Source: GCA-2717185 sp047517345
Lineage (GTDB): Bacteria > Pseudomonadota > Alphaproteobacteria > UBA8366 > GCA-2717185
Assembly: GCA_047517345.1 (NCBI GenBank)
Contig: JAKZTB010000276.1
Coordinates: forward strand, 1 to 42,813
Direction of reading: 5' to 3'
DNA: 42,813 bases
Of this stretch, positions 24,256-32,803 are shown piece by piece; the first letter of the stretch is position 1; each line of letters opens with the position of its first letter. Both the position numbers and the translations under genes were made by a program. The notes below the pieces were generated by a model. That model saw nothing but the letters and a program-made list of their open reading frames with translations. It had not been told where the DNA came from and searched no databases.

Positions 24256-25251
24256 ATGGGTCGTATCGGTATCGCCTTCTCCGGCGGCCCCACGCCATCC
24301 GAAATCGTCGATTGCGCGGTGCTTGCGGAGCAGCTCGGCTACGAGTCGGTCTGGGTGGCGGAAGGGCATGGTGGCGATCAGTTCGCAACCCTTTCGGCTT
24401 GCGCCGTGCGGACGTCGCGCGTCACGCTCGGTACGGCGATCACCAGTATTTTCGTGCGTTCGATCCCGACCATCGCGATGGCGTCGGCGACCGTGGACGA
24501 TTTGTCTGAAGGCCGTTTCATATTGGGTATCGGGTCGAGCCACAGGGTCCAGGTCGAGCCCGAACACGGCGTGCCGTATGCAAAACCGCTAACAAAGACG
24601 CGGTAAAGCGTTGAAATCATACGTAAATTACTACGCGACGGTTCGGTCGCGTACGCCGGCGACACGGTCAGGATCGAGAATTTCGATCTCTGGTTCACGC
24701 CGCGGCGGGCCGACATCCCGATCTACATCGCGGCGGTGTTTCCGAAAATGACGGCGTTGTGCGGCGAAGTTGCCGACGGGATCATCCTGACCCGCAGCAC
24801 CTTGAAGACCGCCGCGCAGGTCAGGCAGGCGATCGCGGAGGGGGCCGAACGGGCCGGCCGCGACCCGGCGCGGGTGGCGGTGACGTCGCTGCTGCCGACC
24901 TCGGTCGCGGAGTCGCGGCAGGAGGCGCTCGACGCCATGCGGCCCGGTCTCGCCTTCTATGCCGGATTCTTTCCGCGCTACAACCGGCTGATCGCCGAAC
25001 ACGGTTTCGCCGAGGAGGCAGCCGCTATCGCCGAGGCCTGGTCGCGCGGCGACCGTGAGACCGCGGTTGCCTTGGTGACCGACGCGATGGTCGACGCCAC
25101 CGGCGTCGCCGGTACGCCCGCGGAATGCCGCGAGAAGATCGAGGCCTACCGTGACTCGGGCATCGACCTGCCGATCATCAGCCCCTTCGCCCGCGGCCCC
25201 GGCGCGAAGGCGAAGTTCGAAACCGCGATCCGCGCCTGCGCACCGCGTTAA
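24256..25251 (+). pseudogene. LLM-class flavin-dependent oxidoreductase interrupted by an in-frame stop
   Basis: Starts at ATG 24256 behind GGGAGA. The first part (MGRIGIAFSGG, VWVAEGHGGDQFA, TLGTAITSIFVRSIP, EGRFILGIGSSHRVQVE) is the N-terminal half of an F420/FMN-dependent luciferase-like monooxygenase or reductase. Codon 117 is TAA (24604-24606). Reading on in the same frame gives SVEIIRKLLRDG, DIPIYIAAVFPKM and GEVADGIIL, exactly the continuation of the family, to a normal stop at 25251 (332 codons). One base change (GAA to TAA) explains it; there is no frameshift. Either a recent nonsense mutation, a sequencing error or readthrough. An internal ATG at 24736 could start only the C-terminal half. 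Confidence 0.85.
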
Positions 25252-25279
25252 GAAAGTCCGGCGAGAGGAAATCGCCGCA

Positions 25280-26044
25280 CTAGGAATTCCACCACGGCAT
25301 GTCGCTGAACGAGCGCATGTCGATTTCGTTCGTCCAGGTCGAGCGATGCTGCTGGGAAATGTGGAAATAGGTGTCCGCGATCCTTTCCGGCAGCATCAGT
25401 CCGTCGTGTTCCATCCCCTTGCTTTCGCGCAGCTGCTGATACTTCTCGGGCCCGAGCATCTTGCCCAGGGTATCCGGTGCGTCGACCGAGCCGTCGATCA
25501 GGATATGGGCGATGTGGATGCCTTTGGGTCCGAATTCCGAATTGAGCGTCTGGCACAGCATGCGCCGCCCGCCCATGGAGGCGGCGTGCGAATGCTGTCC
25601 CTTGTTGCCGCGCACCGCGGCCGTCGCCGAGGTCACCAGGATGGTGCCCATGCCGCGCTCGACCATCAGGGGGCAGACGGTCGACGCCACTCGGAACAGG
25701 CCGAAGGTCGCCAGGCGCCAGCCCATCTCGAAGGTCTTGTAGCTGGTCTCCGCCAACGTCCGGTTGCCCACCTGGGAGCCAAGATTGTAGACGACCACCT
25801 CGATTGGCCCGATATCCGCCTCGATTGCCGCCACACGGTCCTCGATACTGTCAGGCGCCACCGCGTTGAGCAGAAATCCCGAGGCCGCGCCACCGTCGCT
25901 CTCGATACTGCCGACCAAACTGTTCAAGCCGTCTTGATCCGTACGGCGGCAGAGGACCGCATGGTATCCGTCTCTCGCGAAACGCTTTCCGACATTGCCG
26001 CCGATGCCAGCGCCGGCGCCGATGACGAGACAAACTGGTTTCAT
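25280..26044 (-). CDS. SDR-fold protein with altered active site
   Basis: A 254-residue Rossmann protein with an intact cofactor motif (GAGAGIGG, residues 9-16) and the SDR strand order. The expected Tyr-x-x-x-Lys is absent: the segment after the catalytic Ser (TSATAAVRG) reads GQHSHAASMGGRRML, with no Tyr and Met or Gly where Lys belongs. Family relatives with FASAKAAL here also lack the Tyr, so this belongs to a known divergent SDR group in my memory. It may be a non-classical reductase or a binding protein. It is 18 bases downstream of the acyl-CoA dehydrogenase gene, in one operon. Confidence 0.75.
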   Translation of the reverse strand: MKPVCLVIGAGAGIGGNVGKRFARDGYHAVLCRRTDQDGLNSLVGSIESDGGAASGFLLNAVAPDSIEDRVAAIEADIGPIEVVVYNLGSQVGNRTLAETSYKTFEMGWRLATFGLFRVASTVCPLMVERGMGTILVTSATAAVRGNKGQHSHAASMGGRRMLCQTLNSEFGPKGIHIAHILIDGSVDAPDTLGKMLGPEKYQQLRESKGMEHDGLMLPERIADTYFHISQQHRSTWTNEIDMRSFSDMPWWNS

Positions 26045-26062
26045 CGAAATTCACTCCTTGCG

Positions 26063-27205
26063 TTATAGGTCGAGGCTGTTCAGGAATCGAGAAATGACGA
26101 TCTTCTGGATTTCGCTGGTCCCTTCGTAGATTTGGTAGACGCGGACGTCACGGTAGATCTTCTCCACCGGATAGTCGTTGAGAAATCCGTAGCCGCCATG
26201 GATCTGGATGGCCTCCGACGCCACCCGTTCGGCCATTTCCGAGGCGAAGAGCTTCGCCATGGAGGCTTCGCGGGCGCATGCCTGACCCAGATCCTTCAAC
26301 TGGGCGGCATGCATGTACAGTTGCCGGGCAGCCTCGATCTGTGTCGCCATCTCCGCCAGCTTAAAGGCGATCGCCTGATGTTCGATGATCGGTTTGCCGA
26401 AGGTCTCGCGAGATTGGGCATAGGCGAGGGCGGCCTTCAAGGCGGCGCGGGCCCCGCCAGTCGCCTGCGCGGCGACGCCGATGCGGCCGGCGGAAAGATT
26501 GCTTAGGGCGATCCGTAGCCCTTCGCCCGGCGCTCCCAGCACATCCCGGCCCGGCACCCGCATATCCTGAAACCGCACCTGACAGGTGTCGTTCGTGCGG
26601 TGGCCGAGCTTGGATTCCTTGCGGATCACCCGATAGCCCGGATTGTCGGTGGGCGTGATGAAGGTCGTGATCCCTTTCTTCCCGGCATCGGGGTCCGTCA
26701 CCGCGACGATCATAGCGAGATCGGCGGTGGCCCCGGCAGTGATGAAGGCCTTTTCCCCGTTGAGGTTGAAATCTTCGCCAACCCTTTCCGCGCGGGTCCT
26801 GATCGCGGCCGCGTCCGAACCGGCATGCGGTTCGGTGAGATGGATACAGCCGAGCCATTCGCCGCTCGTCAGTCTGGTCAGATAGTCCCGTTTCTGCTGA
26901 TCGGTGCCGTTCTCCTCGATGGCCACGGCGACCGGGGAATTGGTTGCCGCCATGACGTTGGAGATGCCGCCATCGGCCGCGGCGATCTCCTCGAGCGCCA
27001 GTACGTAGGACAGGAAGTCTGCCCCCGCGCCGCCGAATTCCGGCGAGATGGTGACCCCCATCAAGCCCGTCGCCGCCATCTTACGGTAGAGCGCCTGGGG
27101 CGTAGCCGCCTGGCGGTCCCATTCCGCGGCATGGGGGGCGATTTCCTGCTCGGCAAAACGGCGCGCGGTATCCCGAATCTGAGCCTGGGTTTCGGTAAAT
27201 TGCAT
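26063..27205 (-). CDS. Acyl-CoA dehydrogenase
   Basis: A 380-residue FAD-dependent acyl-CoA dehydrogenase of standard length. It has the FAD/substrate motifs LTEPHAGSD and FITAGATADLAM, the C-terminal four-helix domain, SMAKLFASE and IHGGYGFL. The catalytic base Glu361 is in QIYEGTSEIQK. It would introduce the alpha,beta double bond in an acyl-CoA and pass electrons to ETF. The closest pattern is the short/branched-chain class, judging by the overall motifs; chain length cannot be read. It leads a two-gene leftward operon with the atypical SDR. Confidence 0.92.
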   Translation of the reverse strand: MQFTETQAQIRDTARRFAEQEIAPHAAEWDRQAATPQALYRKMAATGLMGVTISPEFGGAGADFLSYVLALEEIAAADGGISNVMAATNSPVAVAIEENGTDQQKRDYLTRLTSGEWLGCIHLTEPHAGSDAAAIRTRAERVGEDFNLNGEKAFITAGATADLAMIVAVTDPDAGKKGITTFITPTDNPGYRVIRKESKLGHRTNDTCQVRFQDMRVPGRDVLGAPGEGLRIALSNLSAGRIGVAAQATGGARAALKAALAYAQSRETFGKPIIEHQAIAFKLAEMATQIEAARQLYMHAAQLKDLGQACAREASMAKLFASEMAERVASEAIQIHGGYGFLNDYPVEKIYRDVRVYQIYEGTSEIQKIVISRFLNSLDL

Positions 27206-27366
27206 GGGTCGAAGAGCCTTTGCGGTGTCCGATGACGCTCGATTTTACTGTGGTGAAGACGCGAAGCGTGCACGAATAATTACGACCCCTGTTTGTTTGA
27301 TCGGTTTCCGCCCTTGGAGGTTCGGCAAGGCTGGAAGCGACGCGAGGAAACAGACGACCCCTTCGT

Positions 27367-27516
27367 CTAAAGTTCCTCCACCGTCACCCGGAACAGGCTC
27401 GCCAGTTCGTCGACCTGCATGACTTGATAGTTGCAGAACCTGTGGGTGGGACCGGTCAGGATTTCCAACGGCGTCGGCCGCTCACCGTACTGTTGCGCCG
27501 CTTCGAGAACGGCTAT
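27367..27516 (-). CDS. Possible small protein coupled to the HD oxygenase gene (ATA start)
   Basis: After the HD gene stop the sequence continues to look coding in another frame: AVLEAAQQYGERPTPLEIL, then TGPTHRFCNYQVMQVDELAS and LFRVTVEEL, ending in TAG at 27367. No ATG, GTG or TTG exists in frame near its beginning. An ATA (27516-27514) overlaps the HD gene's TAG as ATAG, with GGAG 11 bases upstream, which would give 49 residues. I do not recognise a family. It could be a real small protein, a remnant of a longer gene, or chance. The resemblance to real protein composition is the main support. Confidence 0.35.
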   Translation of the reverse strand: MAVLEAAQQYGERPTPLEILTGPTHRFCNYQVMQVDELASLFRVTVEEL

Positions 27517-28058
27517 TTGAGCGCGGTCTCCACGTAACGGCGGAATTGTTCGAGCGGTGGTGTCTCCGCGTTGACGTTCTTTGCTGCCTCGTCCCAGCGG
27601 CGCAGTCGAACGCCATCGCGTGCGAAAGGCTGTTCGATGAAGGCCGCCGCTTCGTCGCCGTCGAAGGGGCCGCCCTGGACTTCCAGGCTGCGCACCGAGC
27701 CTTTCGAAAGGCGACCGAAATAGTCGGCTTCTGTTGCCGTCAGGTAGCGTTTCGCCGCGACGTGGCGGCGGACCGGGCCACAGACATCGTCGCCGAACCA
27801 GCGCTGCAAATACGCCGCGCCAAAATTTTCGTGACCAGCGTCCGCCTTGCGCTTGATTGCGGCGCGGGCGTCCGGATTTATCAGGTGCCCGATATCGTGC
27901 AGCAACGCGGCGGTAATCAGCGCCGCGCCGGCGCCCGCGTCCTCGGCGTTCGTCGCGCATTGCAGCGCGTGTTGCAATTGAGTGACCGACTCGGCGTTGC
28001 CGTAATTGCGGCCGCCTTCGTCACTCAAGATACCGAAGAGCTCTTCTACCGCGCCCAT
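27513..28058 (-). CDS. PhnZ-like HD-domain oxygenase
   Basis: A 181-residue HD-domain protein matching the phosphonate-degradation-associated HD family (PhnZ/TmpB-like mixed-valence di-iron oxygenases). Metal ligand candidates are His30, His54, Asp55, His76, His99 and Asp156, with spacing close to what I recall for PhnZ. Tyr19 and Glu23 may correspond to its gating residues. Family stretches include VTQLQHALQCA, LLHDIGHLI, HVAAKRYL and SLEVQGGPF. Members cleave carbon-phosphorus or related bonds in hydroxylated aminophosphonates. No PhnY-like dioxygenase or other phosphonate gene is adjacent, so its substrate may differ. Confidence 0.85.
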   Translation of the reverse strand: MGAVEELFGILSDEGGRNYGNAESVTQLQHALQCATNAEDAGAGAALITAALLHDIGHLINPDARAAIKRKADAGHENFGAAYLQRWFGDDVCGPVRRHVAAKRYLTATEADYFGRLSKGSVRSLEVQGGPFDGDEAAAFIEQPFARDGVRLRRWDEAAKNVNAETPPLEQFRRYVETALK

Positions 28059-28295
28059 ATTTTCTACCCAATCGCGTTTGATGCCGCTTCGTCCAGAGAT
28101 GGAGTCGTAACGGTTCTAAAATTCCGGTTCAATGTTTCCGAACACCGGTCACTTCGTTTTCGATTAAATGGGCAAGATTTGGCGGTAACCGATGTGATGT
28201 GCGAGAAAAGACACAAGTCGAACACATCGAAAATCCGGAGCAGTGGCGAAAATGATGAAATTTAGTGTAAGCGACCCGGGTTGCGGGAGGCGCGG
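28059..28295. other. Divergent intergenic region, HD oxygenase / enoyl-CoA hydratase
   Basis: 237 bases with no convincing gene. It holds the start regions of the leftward HD gene (weak ribosome site GGGTAG) and the rightward hydratase gene (GGGAGG at 28285-28290). A short imperfect inverted repeat (CCGGTTC ... GAACACCGG) lies near 28122-28147. No clear promoter boxes. Confidence 0.3.
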
Positions 28296-29057
28296 ATGAG
28301 TACGGTCCGTGTCGACAGGGAAGGCGCGATCCGCACGGTAACCTTGACCCGTCCGGAAAAACGCAACGCCATGAACCTGGAAATGCTGGCGGCGCTGGAG
28401 GTCGCGTTCAAGGGGACGCCGGCCAAGGAAGAGCGCGTTATCGTATTGCGCGCCGAAGGACCGGTGTTTTGCGCCGGGATCGATTTGGCCGAACGCCAGC
28501 GAAAACCGGCCGCGCGGGGCGAAAGCCCGGTCGAAGGCATGCTGGACGCGATGGAACATTGCCCGCTGCCGATCGTCGGTATCGTGCAGGGTGCGGCGAT
28601 CGCCGGCGGCAACGAGCTGGCATTGCATTGCGATTTCGTCGTGGCTTCCACGAAGGCGTGCTTCGGTATGTCCCTGTCGCAGATCGGTCTCGCCCCCACA
28701 TGGTTCCTGGCCAAGAAACTGGTCGAGGTCTGCGGCCCCGTGGCGAGCCGTGAGATCTTGTTGCTGGGCGATACCTTGCCGGCCCAGCGGATGCACGATT
28801 TGGGCATCATCAGCCGCGTGGCGGAACCGGACGAACTGGAAGCGGCGGCGCAGAAGATCATCGGCCGGCTTGCCGCCAACGCGCCCTTGTCCCTGAAGGC
28901 AATGAAGGCGCTTCTGGTGCGCGAGATGCAGTTCCGCGACGGCATCGATCACGACGATGTCGACGATTTGATTCAAGCGGCGCGGGAAAGCGCGGATGCG
29001 AAGGAAGGCATTGCGGCCATGCTCGAAAAACGTCCACCGACTTTTACGGGTGAGTAG
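28296..29057 (+). CDS. Enoyl-CoA hydratase/isomerase (crotonase) family protein
   Basis: A 253-residue crotonase-fold protein. Oxyanion-hole elements are FCAGIDLA (about 59-65) and AIAGGNELAL (about 101-110), with Glu107 in place of the first catalytic Glu. The second catalytic Glu of true hydratases is not conserved: the equivalent segment reads SLSQIGLAP. It could therefore be an isomerase, a thioesterase-like or a single-Glu hydratase. The ATG at 28296 is preferred to an upstream TTG because GGGAGG lies 5 bases before it. It begins a rightward operon with the GIY-YIG-like gene, an acyl-CoA dehydrogenase and a CoA-transferase. Confidence 0.88.
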   Translation: MSTVRVDREGAIRTVTLTRPEKRNAMNLEMLAALEVAFKGTPAKEERVIVLRAEGPVFCAGIDLAERQRKPAARGESPVEGMLDAMEHCPLPIVGIVQGAAIAGGNELALHCDFVVASTKACFGMSLSQIGLAPTWFLAKKLVEVCGPVASREILLLGDTLPAQRMHDLGIISRVAEPDELEAAAQKIIGRLAANAPLSLKAMKALLVREMQFRDGIDHDDVDDLIQAARESADAKEGIAAMLEKRPPTFTGE

Positions 29058-29059
29058 CG

Positions 29060-29398
29060 ATGGCGGTACGTCTCGATAAACCATGGTTGCCGCTGACGGC
29101 GGAAGGCATTGCCGGTATCGCCGGGCATCTCGGCGTTTATCAGCTCGCCGACGAGAACGGCGAAATACTCTATATCGGCGTCGCCGGCGGCCGCACCCTG
29201 TTCGGCCTCAAGGGTGAATTGCAGAAAGCGCTCGACGATCCGCCGGCCGGTGCGGCGCAGTTCCGCGTCGAGGTCAACATGGCCTACCACTCGCGGCATC
29301 GCGAACTGCTGCAGGCCTATTGGAACGATCACGACGCCTTGCCCAGGGCGAACACCGATATCGATACGCGTAGCTTGGGCAGGTTGCGCCCGGGTTGA
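29060..29398 (+). CDS. Small GIY-YIG-like protein of unknown function
   Basis: A 112-residue protein two bases after the hydratase stop. GVYQLAD followed by EILYIGVAGG resembles the GIY...YIG strands of the GIY-YIG fold (here GVY and YIG), followed by LFGLKGELQKAL. Similar proteins that I recall are annotated DUF7508. The Arg and Glu of active GIY-YIG nucleases cannot be placed with confidence. The close spacing shows it is translated with the beta-oxidation-type genes, which is unexpected for a nuclease; a substrate-binding or regulatory role is possible. Confidence 0.65.
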   Translation: MAVRLDKPWLPLTAEGIAGIAGHLGVYQLADENGEILYIGVAGGRTLFGLKGELQKALDDPPAGAAQFRVEVNMAYHSRHRELLQAYWNDHDALPRANTDIDTRSLGRLRPG

Positions 29399-29451
29399 CC
29401 GGCGCGGCGGCGGCTTGAACATATGACGGGAACGAACGGAAGGAATCGGTG

Positions 29452-30615
29452 ATGGATCTCGCCCTCACGGATGAACAAAGAATAATTGTCGACATGGTGC
29501 GCCGATTCGTGCGCGAGGAGATCGTGCCGCTCGAAGAGGATCTCGATCCGGATGCGGACGAAGTCTCGCCGGAACAGCTCGCGGTATTGTCCGGTAAAAT
29601 CAAGGAAATGGGCCTGTACGGGCTCGACACACCGCCGGAATACGGCGGCCCTGATATCGATCTGGTGACCCGCTGCCTGATCGCGATCGAATGCAGTCAG
29701 CACCGTGCCGGACTTTACGCACCGTGCTACTACGCGTTCGGCGGCGCGCGGCAAGCCCAGCTCTTCGAGGCGACGGAAGAGCAGAAGGAAAAATACCTCT
29801 ACCCGATGCTGGAGGGTAAAAAGCGCGCCTTCTTTGCCCTGTCGGAGCCGTCCGGCGGCAGCGATCCGGCGCGCGCCATCCAGACCCGCGCCGTGCGCGA
29901 CGGCGACGATTGGGTCTTGAACGGCACCAAACTGTGGATCAGCGGCGCCGACCGGGCCGATTACGGGTTGCTGTTCGCGCGCACCGGCGGACCGGGGCGC
30001 ACCGGTGTGACGGCCTTCATCGTCGAGACGCAATGGGAAGGCTTCAACGTGCGCCGCATTGTCCATACCTTGCGGTCGGCAAAATACGCGACGGAGATCC
30101 AGCTCGAAGATCTCCGCGTCCCGAACGATAATATTCTTGGTGAGGAAGGCGGTGGATTCGCCATCGCCAACGACCGGCTGTCGCGCCAGCGTGTGCCCTA
30201 CGCCGCGGAATGTATCGGCGTGGCGATCCGGGCGCACGATATGGCGGTCGAATACTCGAAAATCCGCGAAACGTTCGGTGCGCCCCTGTCGCATCGCCAG
30301 GGCATCCAGTGGATGCTGGTCGAGAACGAAATCGACATCCGCACCGCGCGCTGGCTGGTGCTCGACGCCGCCGCCAAATCGGACCGGGGCGAACCGTTCC
30401 GGACCGAGTCCGCAATCGCCAAATTGGTTGCGTCGGAAGCGAGCGGCCGCGTCGTCGACCGGTCGATGCAGATCCATGGCGGACTCGGCGTGGCCAAGGA
30501 TCTACCGCTCGAACGCTGGTACCGCGAGTTGCGTATCCGCCGTATCGGCGAGGGGCCGAGCGAGGTGCAGAAGCACGTCATCGCCCGCGACATTATCGGC
30601 GCGGGTCTGCGGTGA
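29452..30615 (+). CDS. Acyl-CoA dehydrogenase
   Basis: A 387-residue acyl-CoA dehydrogenase, distinct from the leftward copy. It has ALSEPSGGSDP, LNGTKLWISGADRADY, the C-terminal helix bundle and IHGGLGVAKDLPLERWYRELR. The usual base motif reads IGEGPSEVQK, so the Glu is kept while Thr is replaced by Pro. This GEGPSE form is common in a branch often annotated as crotonobetainyl- or long-chain-type dehydrogenases, so the substrate is open. The ATG at 29452 follows GGAAGGA; a GTG one codon earlier is less likely. It overlaps the CoA-transferase start by 4 bases (GTGA). Confidence 0.92.
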   Translation: MDLALTDEQRIIVDMVRRFVREEIVPLEEDLDPDADEVSPEQLAVLSGKIKEMGLYGLDTPPEYGGPDIDLVTRCLIAIECSQHRAGLYAPCYYAFGGARQAQLFEATEEQKEKYLYPMLEGKKRAFFALSEPSGGSDPARAIQTRAVRDGDDWVLNGTKLWISGADRADYGLLFARTGGPGRTGVTAFIVETQWEGFNVRRIVHTLRSAKYATEIQLEDLRVPNDNILGEEGGGFAIANDRLSRQRVPYAAECIGVAIRAHDMAVEYSKIRETFGAPLSHRQGIQWMLVENEIDIRTARWLVLDAAAKSDRGEPFRTESAIAKLVASEASGRVVDRSMQIHGGLGVAKDLPLERWYRELRIRRIGEGPSEVQKHVIARDIIGAGLR

Positions 30616-31817
30616 CCGAAGGGTTGAAAACACCGCCGCTGCAAGGCGTCAAGGTTCTCGACCTTGGCCAGATCTATAACGGCCCCTATGCCGGATTCCT
30701 GCTCGCCCATGGCGGCGCCGACGTGGTCAAGGTCGAACCCCTCGAGGGCGAGGCGCTGCGCAAGCGCGGCGGGCTTGGCGTGCCGCTGTCCTTCTCGGCG
30801 CTCAACACCAACAAGCGTGGCATCGCGATCAACCTGAAGGCGGAACGCGGAAAGGCACTGCTGATCGATCTCGTCAAGCAAGCCGACGTGCTGCTGGAGA
30901 ATTTCGCACCGGGCGCCATGGACCGGCTCGGCGTTGGGCCGGACGTCCTGATGGCGGCCAACCCGCGGCTGATCTATGCCTCGGGGACCGGCTACGGGCT
31001 GAGCGGCCCGGACCGCGACAATCTGGCGATGGATCTGACCGTCCAGGCGGTCGGCGGCGTGATGGGCATCAACGGCCCCGCCGATGGGCCGCCGCTCAAG
31101 ACCGGGCTCGCGATCTGCGACTTCCTCGGCGGCGTGCACCTTTACTCCGGCATCGCGACGGCCTTGTACGAGCGTTCGGTGACGGGCAAAGGGCGCCTGG
31201 TCGAGGTCGCGATGCAGGAGGCGCTTTATCCGGCGCTCGCCAGCAACGTCGCGGGCATGCACAGCGTCGGCTGGAAGCAACCGGAGCGGCGCGGCAACCG
31301 CCACCCGACGCGCGGCTCCGCGCCCTACAATGTCTACGAATGCGCCGACGGCCATATCGCGATCATCTGCGTCCGCGAACATCACTGGACCAACTTGCTC
31401 GACGTCATCGGCCGCCCGGAACTGGCCGACGATCCCCGCTTCGCCAACCAGGCGGCGCGCGCCGAACACGAGGACGACGTCGACGCCCTTGTCGCGCCCT
31501 GGCTGCGCGACCGGCCGAAATACGAGGCGGCCGAGATCCTGAAGCAGAACCGCATTCCGGCGGCGCCGGTCCGCGACCTGACGGAAGTGACTGCCGATCC
31601 TCACATGCACGAACGCGGCATGCTGCACCATGTCGACCACCCGGAAATGGGCAAGATCGTCCTGCCGTCCAGCCCGCTCCGGTACGGCGGCAGCGAACCG
31701 CCGGCGCTGGAGCTGGAGCCCGAGATCGGCGAACACACCGACGCAATCCTGGCGGAATGGCTCGATATGGATGCCAAGGCGGTGTCGCAGTTGAGAGACG
31801 AGGACGTCGTGATCTAG
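30612..31817 (+). CDS. CaiB/BaiF family III CoA-transferase (third copy)
   Basis: A 401-residue family III CoA-transferase starting at GTG (30612), which overlaps the dehydrogenase stop as GTGA. It has VKVLDLGQIYNGPYAGFLLA, ADVVKVEP, LNTNKRG and the catalytic Asp170 in GLAICDFLGG. It would activate a carboxylic acid by CoA transfer before oxidation by the adjacent dehydrogenase and hydratase. It is the last gene of the four-gene rightward operon and converges with the DMT transporter gene, 5 bases between stops. Unlike the gene at 14386 it keeps the catalytic residue, so it may act alone. Confidence 0.92.
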   Translation: MTEGLKTPPLQGVKVLDLGQIYNGPYAGFLLAHGGADVVKVEPLEGEALRKRGGLGVPLSFSALNTNKRGIAINLKAERGKALLIDLVKQADVLLENFAPGAMDRLGVGPDVLMAANPRLIYASGTGYGLSGPDRDNLAMDLTVQAVGGVMGINGPADGPPLKTGLAICDFLGGVHLYSGIATALYERSVTGKGRLVEVAMQEALYPALASNVAGMHSVGWKQPERRGNRHPTRGSAPYNVYECADGHIAIICVREHHWTNLLDVIGRPELADDPRFANQAARAEHEDDVDALVAPWLRDRPKYEAAEILKQNRIPAAPVRDLTEVTADPHMHERGMLHHVDHPEMGKIVLPSSPLRYGGSEPPALELEPEIGEHTDAILAEWLDMDAKAVSQLRDEDVVI

Positions 31818-31822
31818 GCCGG

Positions 31823-32704
31823 TTATTCGGCGGTCGATTGCCGGCGCTTTCGAACGCGTCCGTGCACGAGCCAAAGCCCCATCATCGCCAGCCCAAAACC
31901 CATCAACGCGTTCGTCGACAGGGTCTCGCCGAGGATCAGCCAACCCAGAACGGCGGTCAGGCCTGGGGTGACGTAAAAATTCGCGGCGACCTTGCCGGCC
32001 GTTCCCGATTTCAGCATGTAGAGATACAACCCCATGCCGCCGAGCGAGACGCCCAGGGTCAAATAGAGGAAACTCCAGATCGCGGTCGGGGTCAGCGACA
32101 CGGAAACCTCCTCGAAGCCAAGGACGAGAAGCCAGCAGAACAGGGCGGCGGCGGCCAGTTGTACGCAGTTCGTCGTCAACAAGTTCGAGGATTTGCAGAA
32201 CCGCGCGTAGTATACGGTCCCGGCGACGAAACAGATCGAGGCGAAGACGCCCCACATCACGCCGCGCGTGTTGCCGAGATCGACGATATTGACGCCGGCG
32301 ACGATCGCGACACCGGCTGTCCCGAGGGCGAAACCAATCCATTGCAAGGGGCGAAACCGGTCGCCGAGAACGGGGCCGGATAGGAACGCCGTCAGCGAGG
32401 GCTGCAGCGAGCCGATCAAGGCCATGGTCGCTGCCGAGATGTCCAGCATCGCCCAATAGGCACCGGACAAATAGGCGCCGTTCAGCAGGACTCCGGAGAT
32501 CGCAAGATGCGGCCACAGCCGCCGCGCTTCCCGCCAGCCGCCGAGACTGCCGAGGATGAAGCTAACGGGCAGAAGAAGCAGGGCCGCCAAGGAAAAGCGC
32601 GACGCGAGGAACGTTATGGGACTGACGTCGGGGATGCCGGCCCGGACCGCGATGAACGCGCCGCTCCACAGGAACACGAACAGCAGGGGGGCGAGGATAG
32701 GCAT
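31823..32704 (-). CDS. EamA/DMT family transporter
   Basis: A 293-residue inner-membrane protein with about ten hydrophobic segments in two EamA repeats. The first begins PLLFVFLWSGAFIAVRAGI, and the second contains YLTLGVSLGGMGLYLYML and GWLILGE. The basic C-terminal tail (RVRKRRQ) is typical. Family members export amino acids, metabolites or drugs. There is no strong ribosome site at the ATG (32704). It is divergent from the zinc alcohol dehydrogenase. Substrate not predictable. Confidence 0.88.
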   Translation of the reverse strand: MPILAPLLFVFLWSGAFIAVRAGIPDVSPITFLASRFSLAALLLLPVSFILGSLGGWREARRLWPHLAISGVLLNGAYLSGAYWAMLDISAATMALIGSLQPSLTAFLSGPVLGDRFRPLQWIGFALGTAGVAIVAGVNIVDLGNTRGVMWGVFASICFVAGTVYYARFCKSSNLLTTNCVQLAAAALFCWLLVLGFEEVSVSLTPTAIWSFLYLTLGVSLGGMGLYLYMLKSGTAGKVAANFYVTPGLTAVLGWLILGETLSTNALMGFGLAMMGLWLVHGRVRKRRQSTAE

Positions 32705-32803
32705 TGGGTGTTGCTTAAAATTGGTGTGGTGAAATCACAACGGCCGTCCGACGTGATTTTTCACGACTCTCATGTGGCTCGGATCGGTGGAGGGCGGAGT
32801 GTG

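Noticed and set aside
25259..25277. Small hairpin (CGGCGA...TCGCCG) between convergent stops
   Set aside because: Six base pairs with no T-tract; too weak to call a terminator.
27352..27368. Hairpin AGACGA...TCGTCT at the end of the small ORF
   Set aside because: Short stem and only a weak T run on the minus strand; a terminator is possible but not supported enough.
30198..32516. Very long open frame on the minus strand (772 codons)
   Set aside because: It runs antisense under the clear acyl-CoA dehydrogenase and CoA-transferase genes, is arginine-rich and has no family features. Long antisense frames are expected at this GC content.
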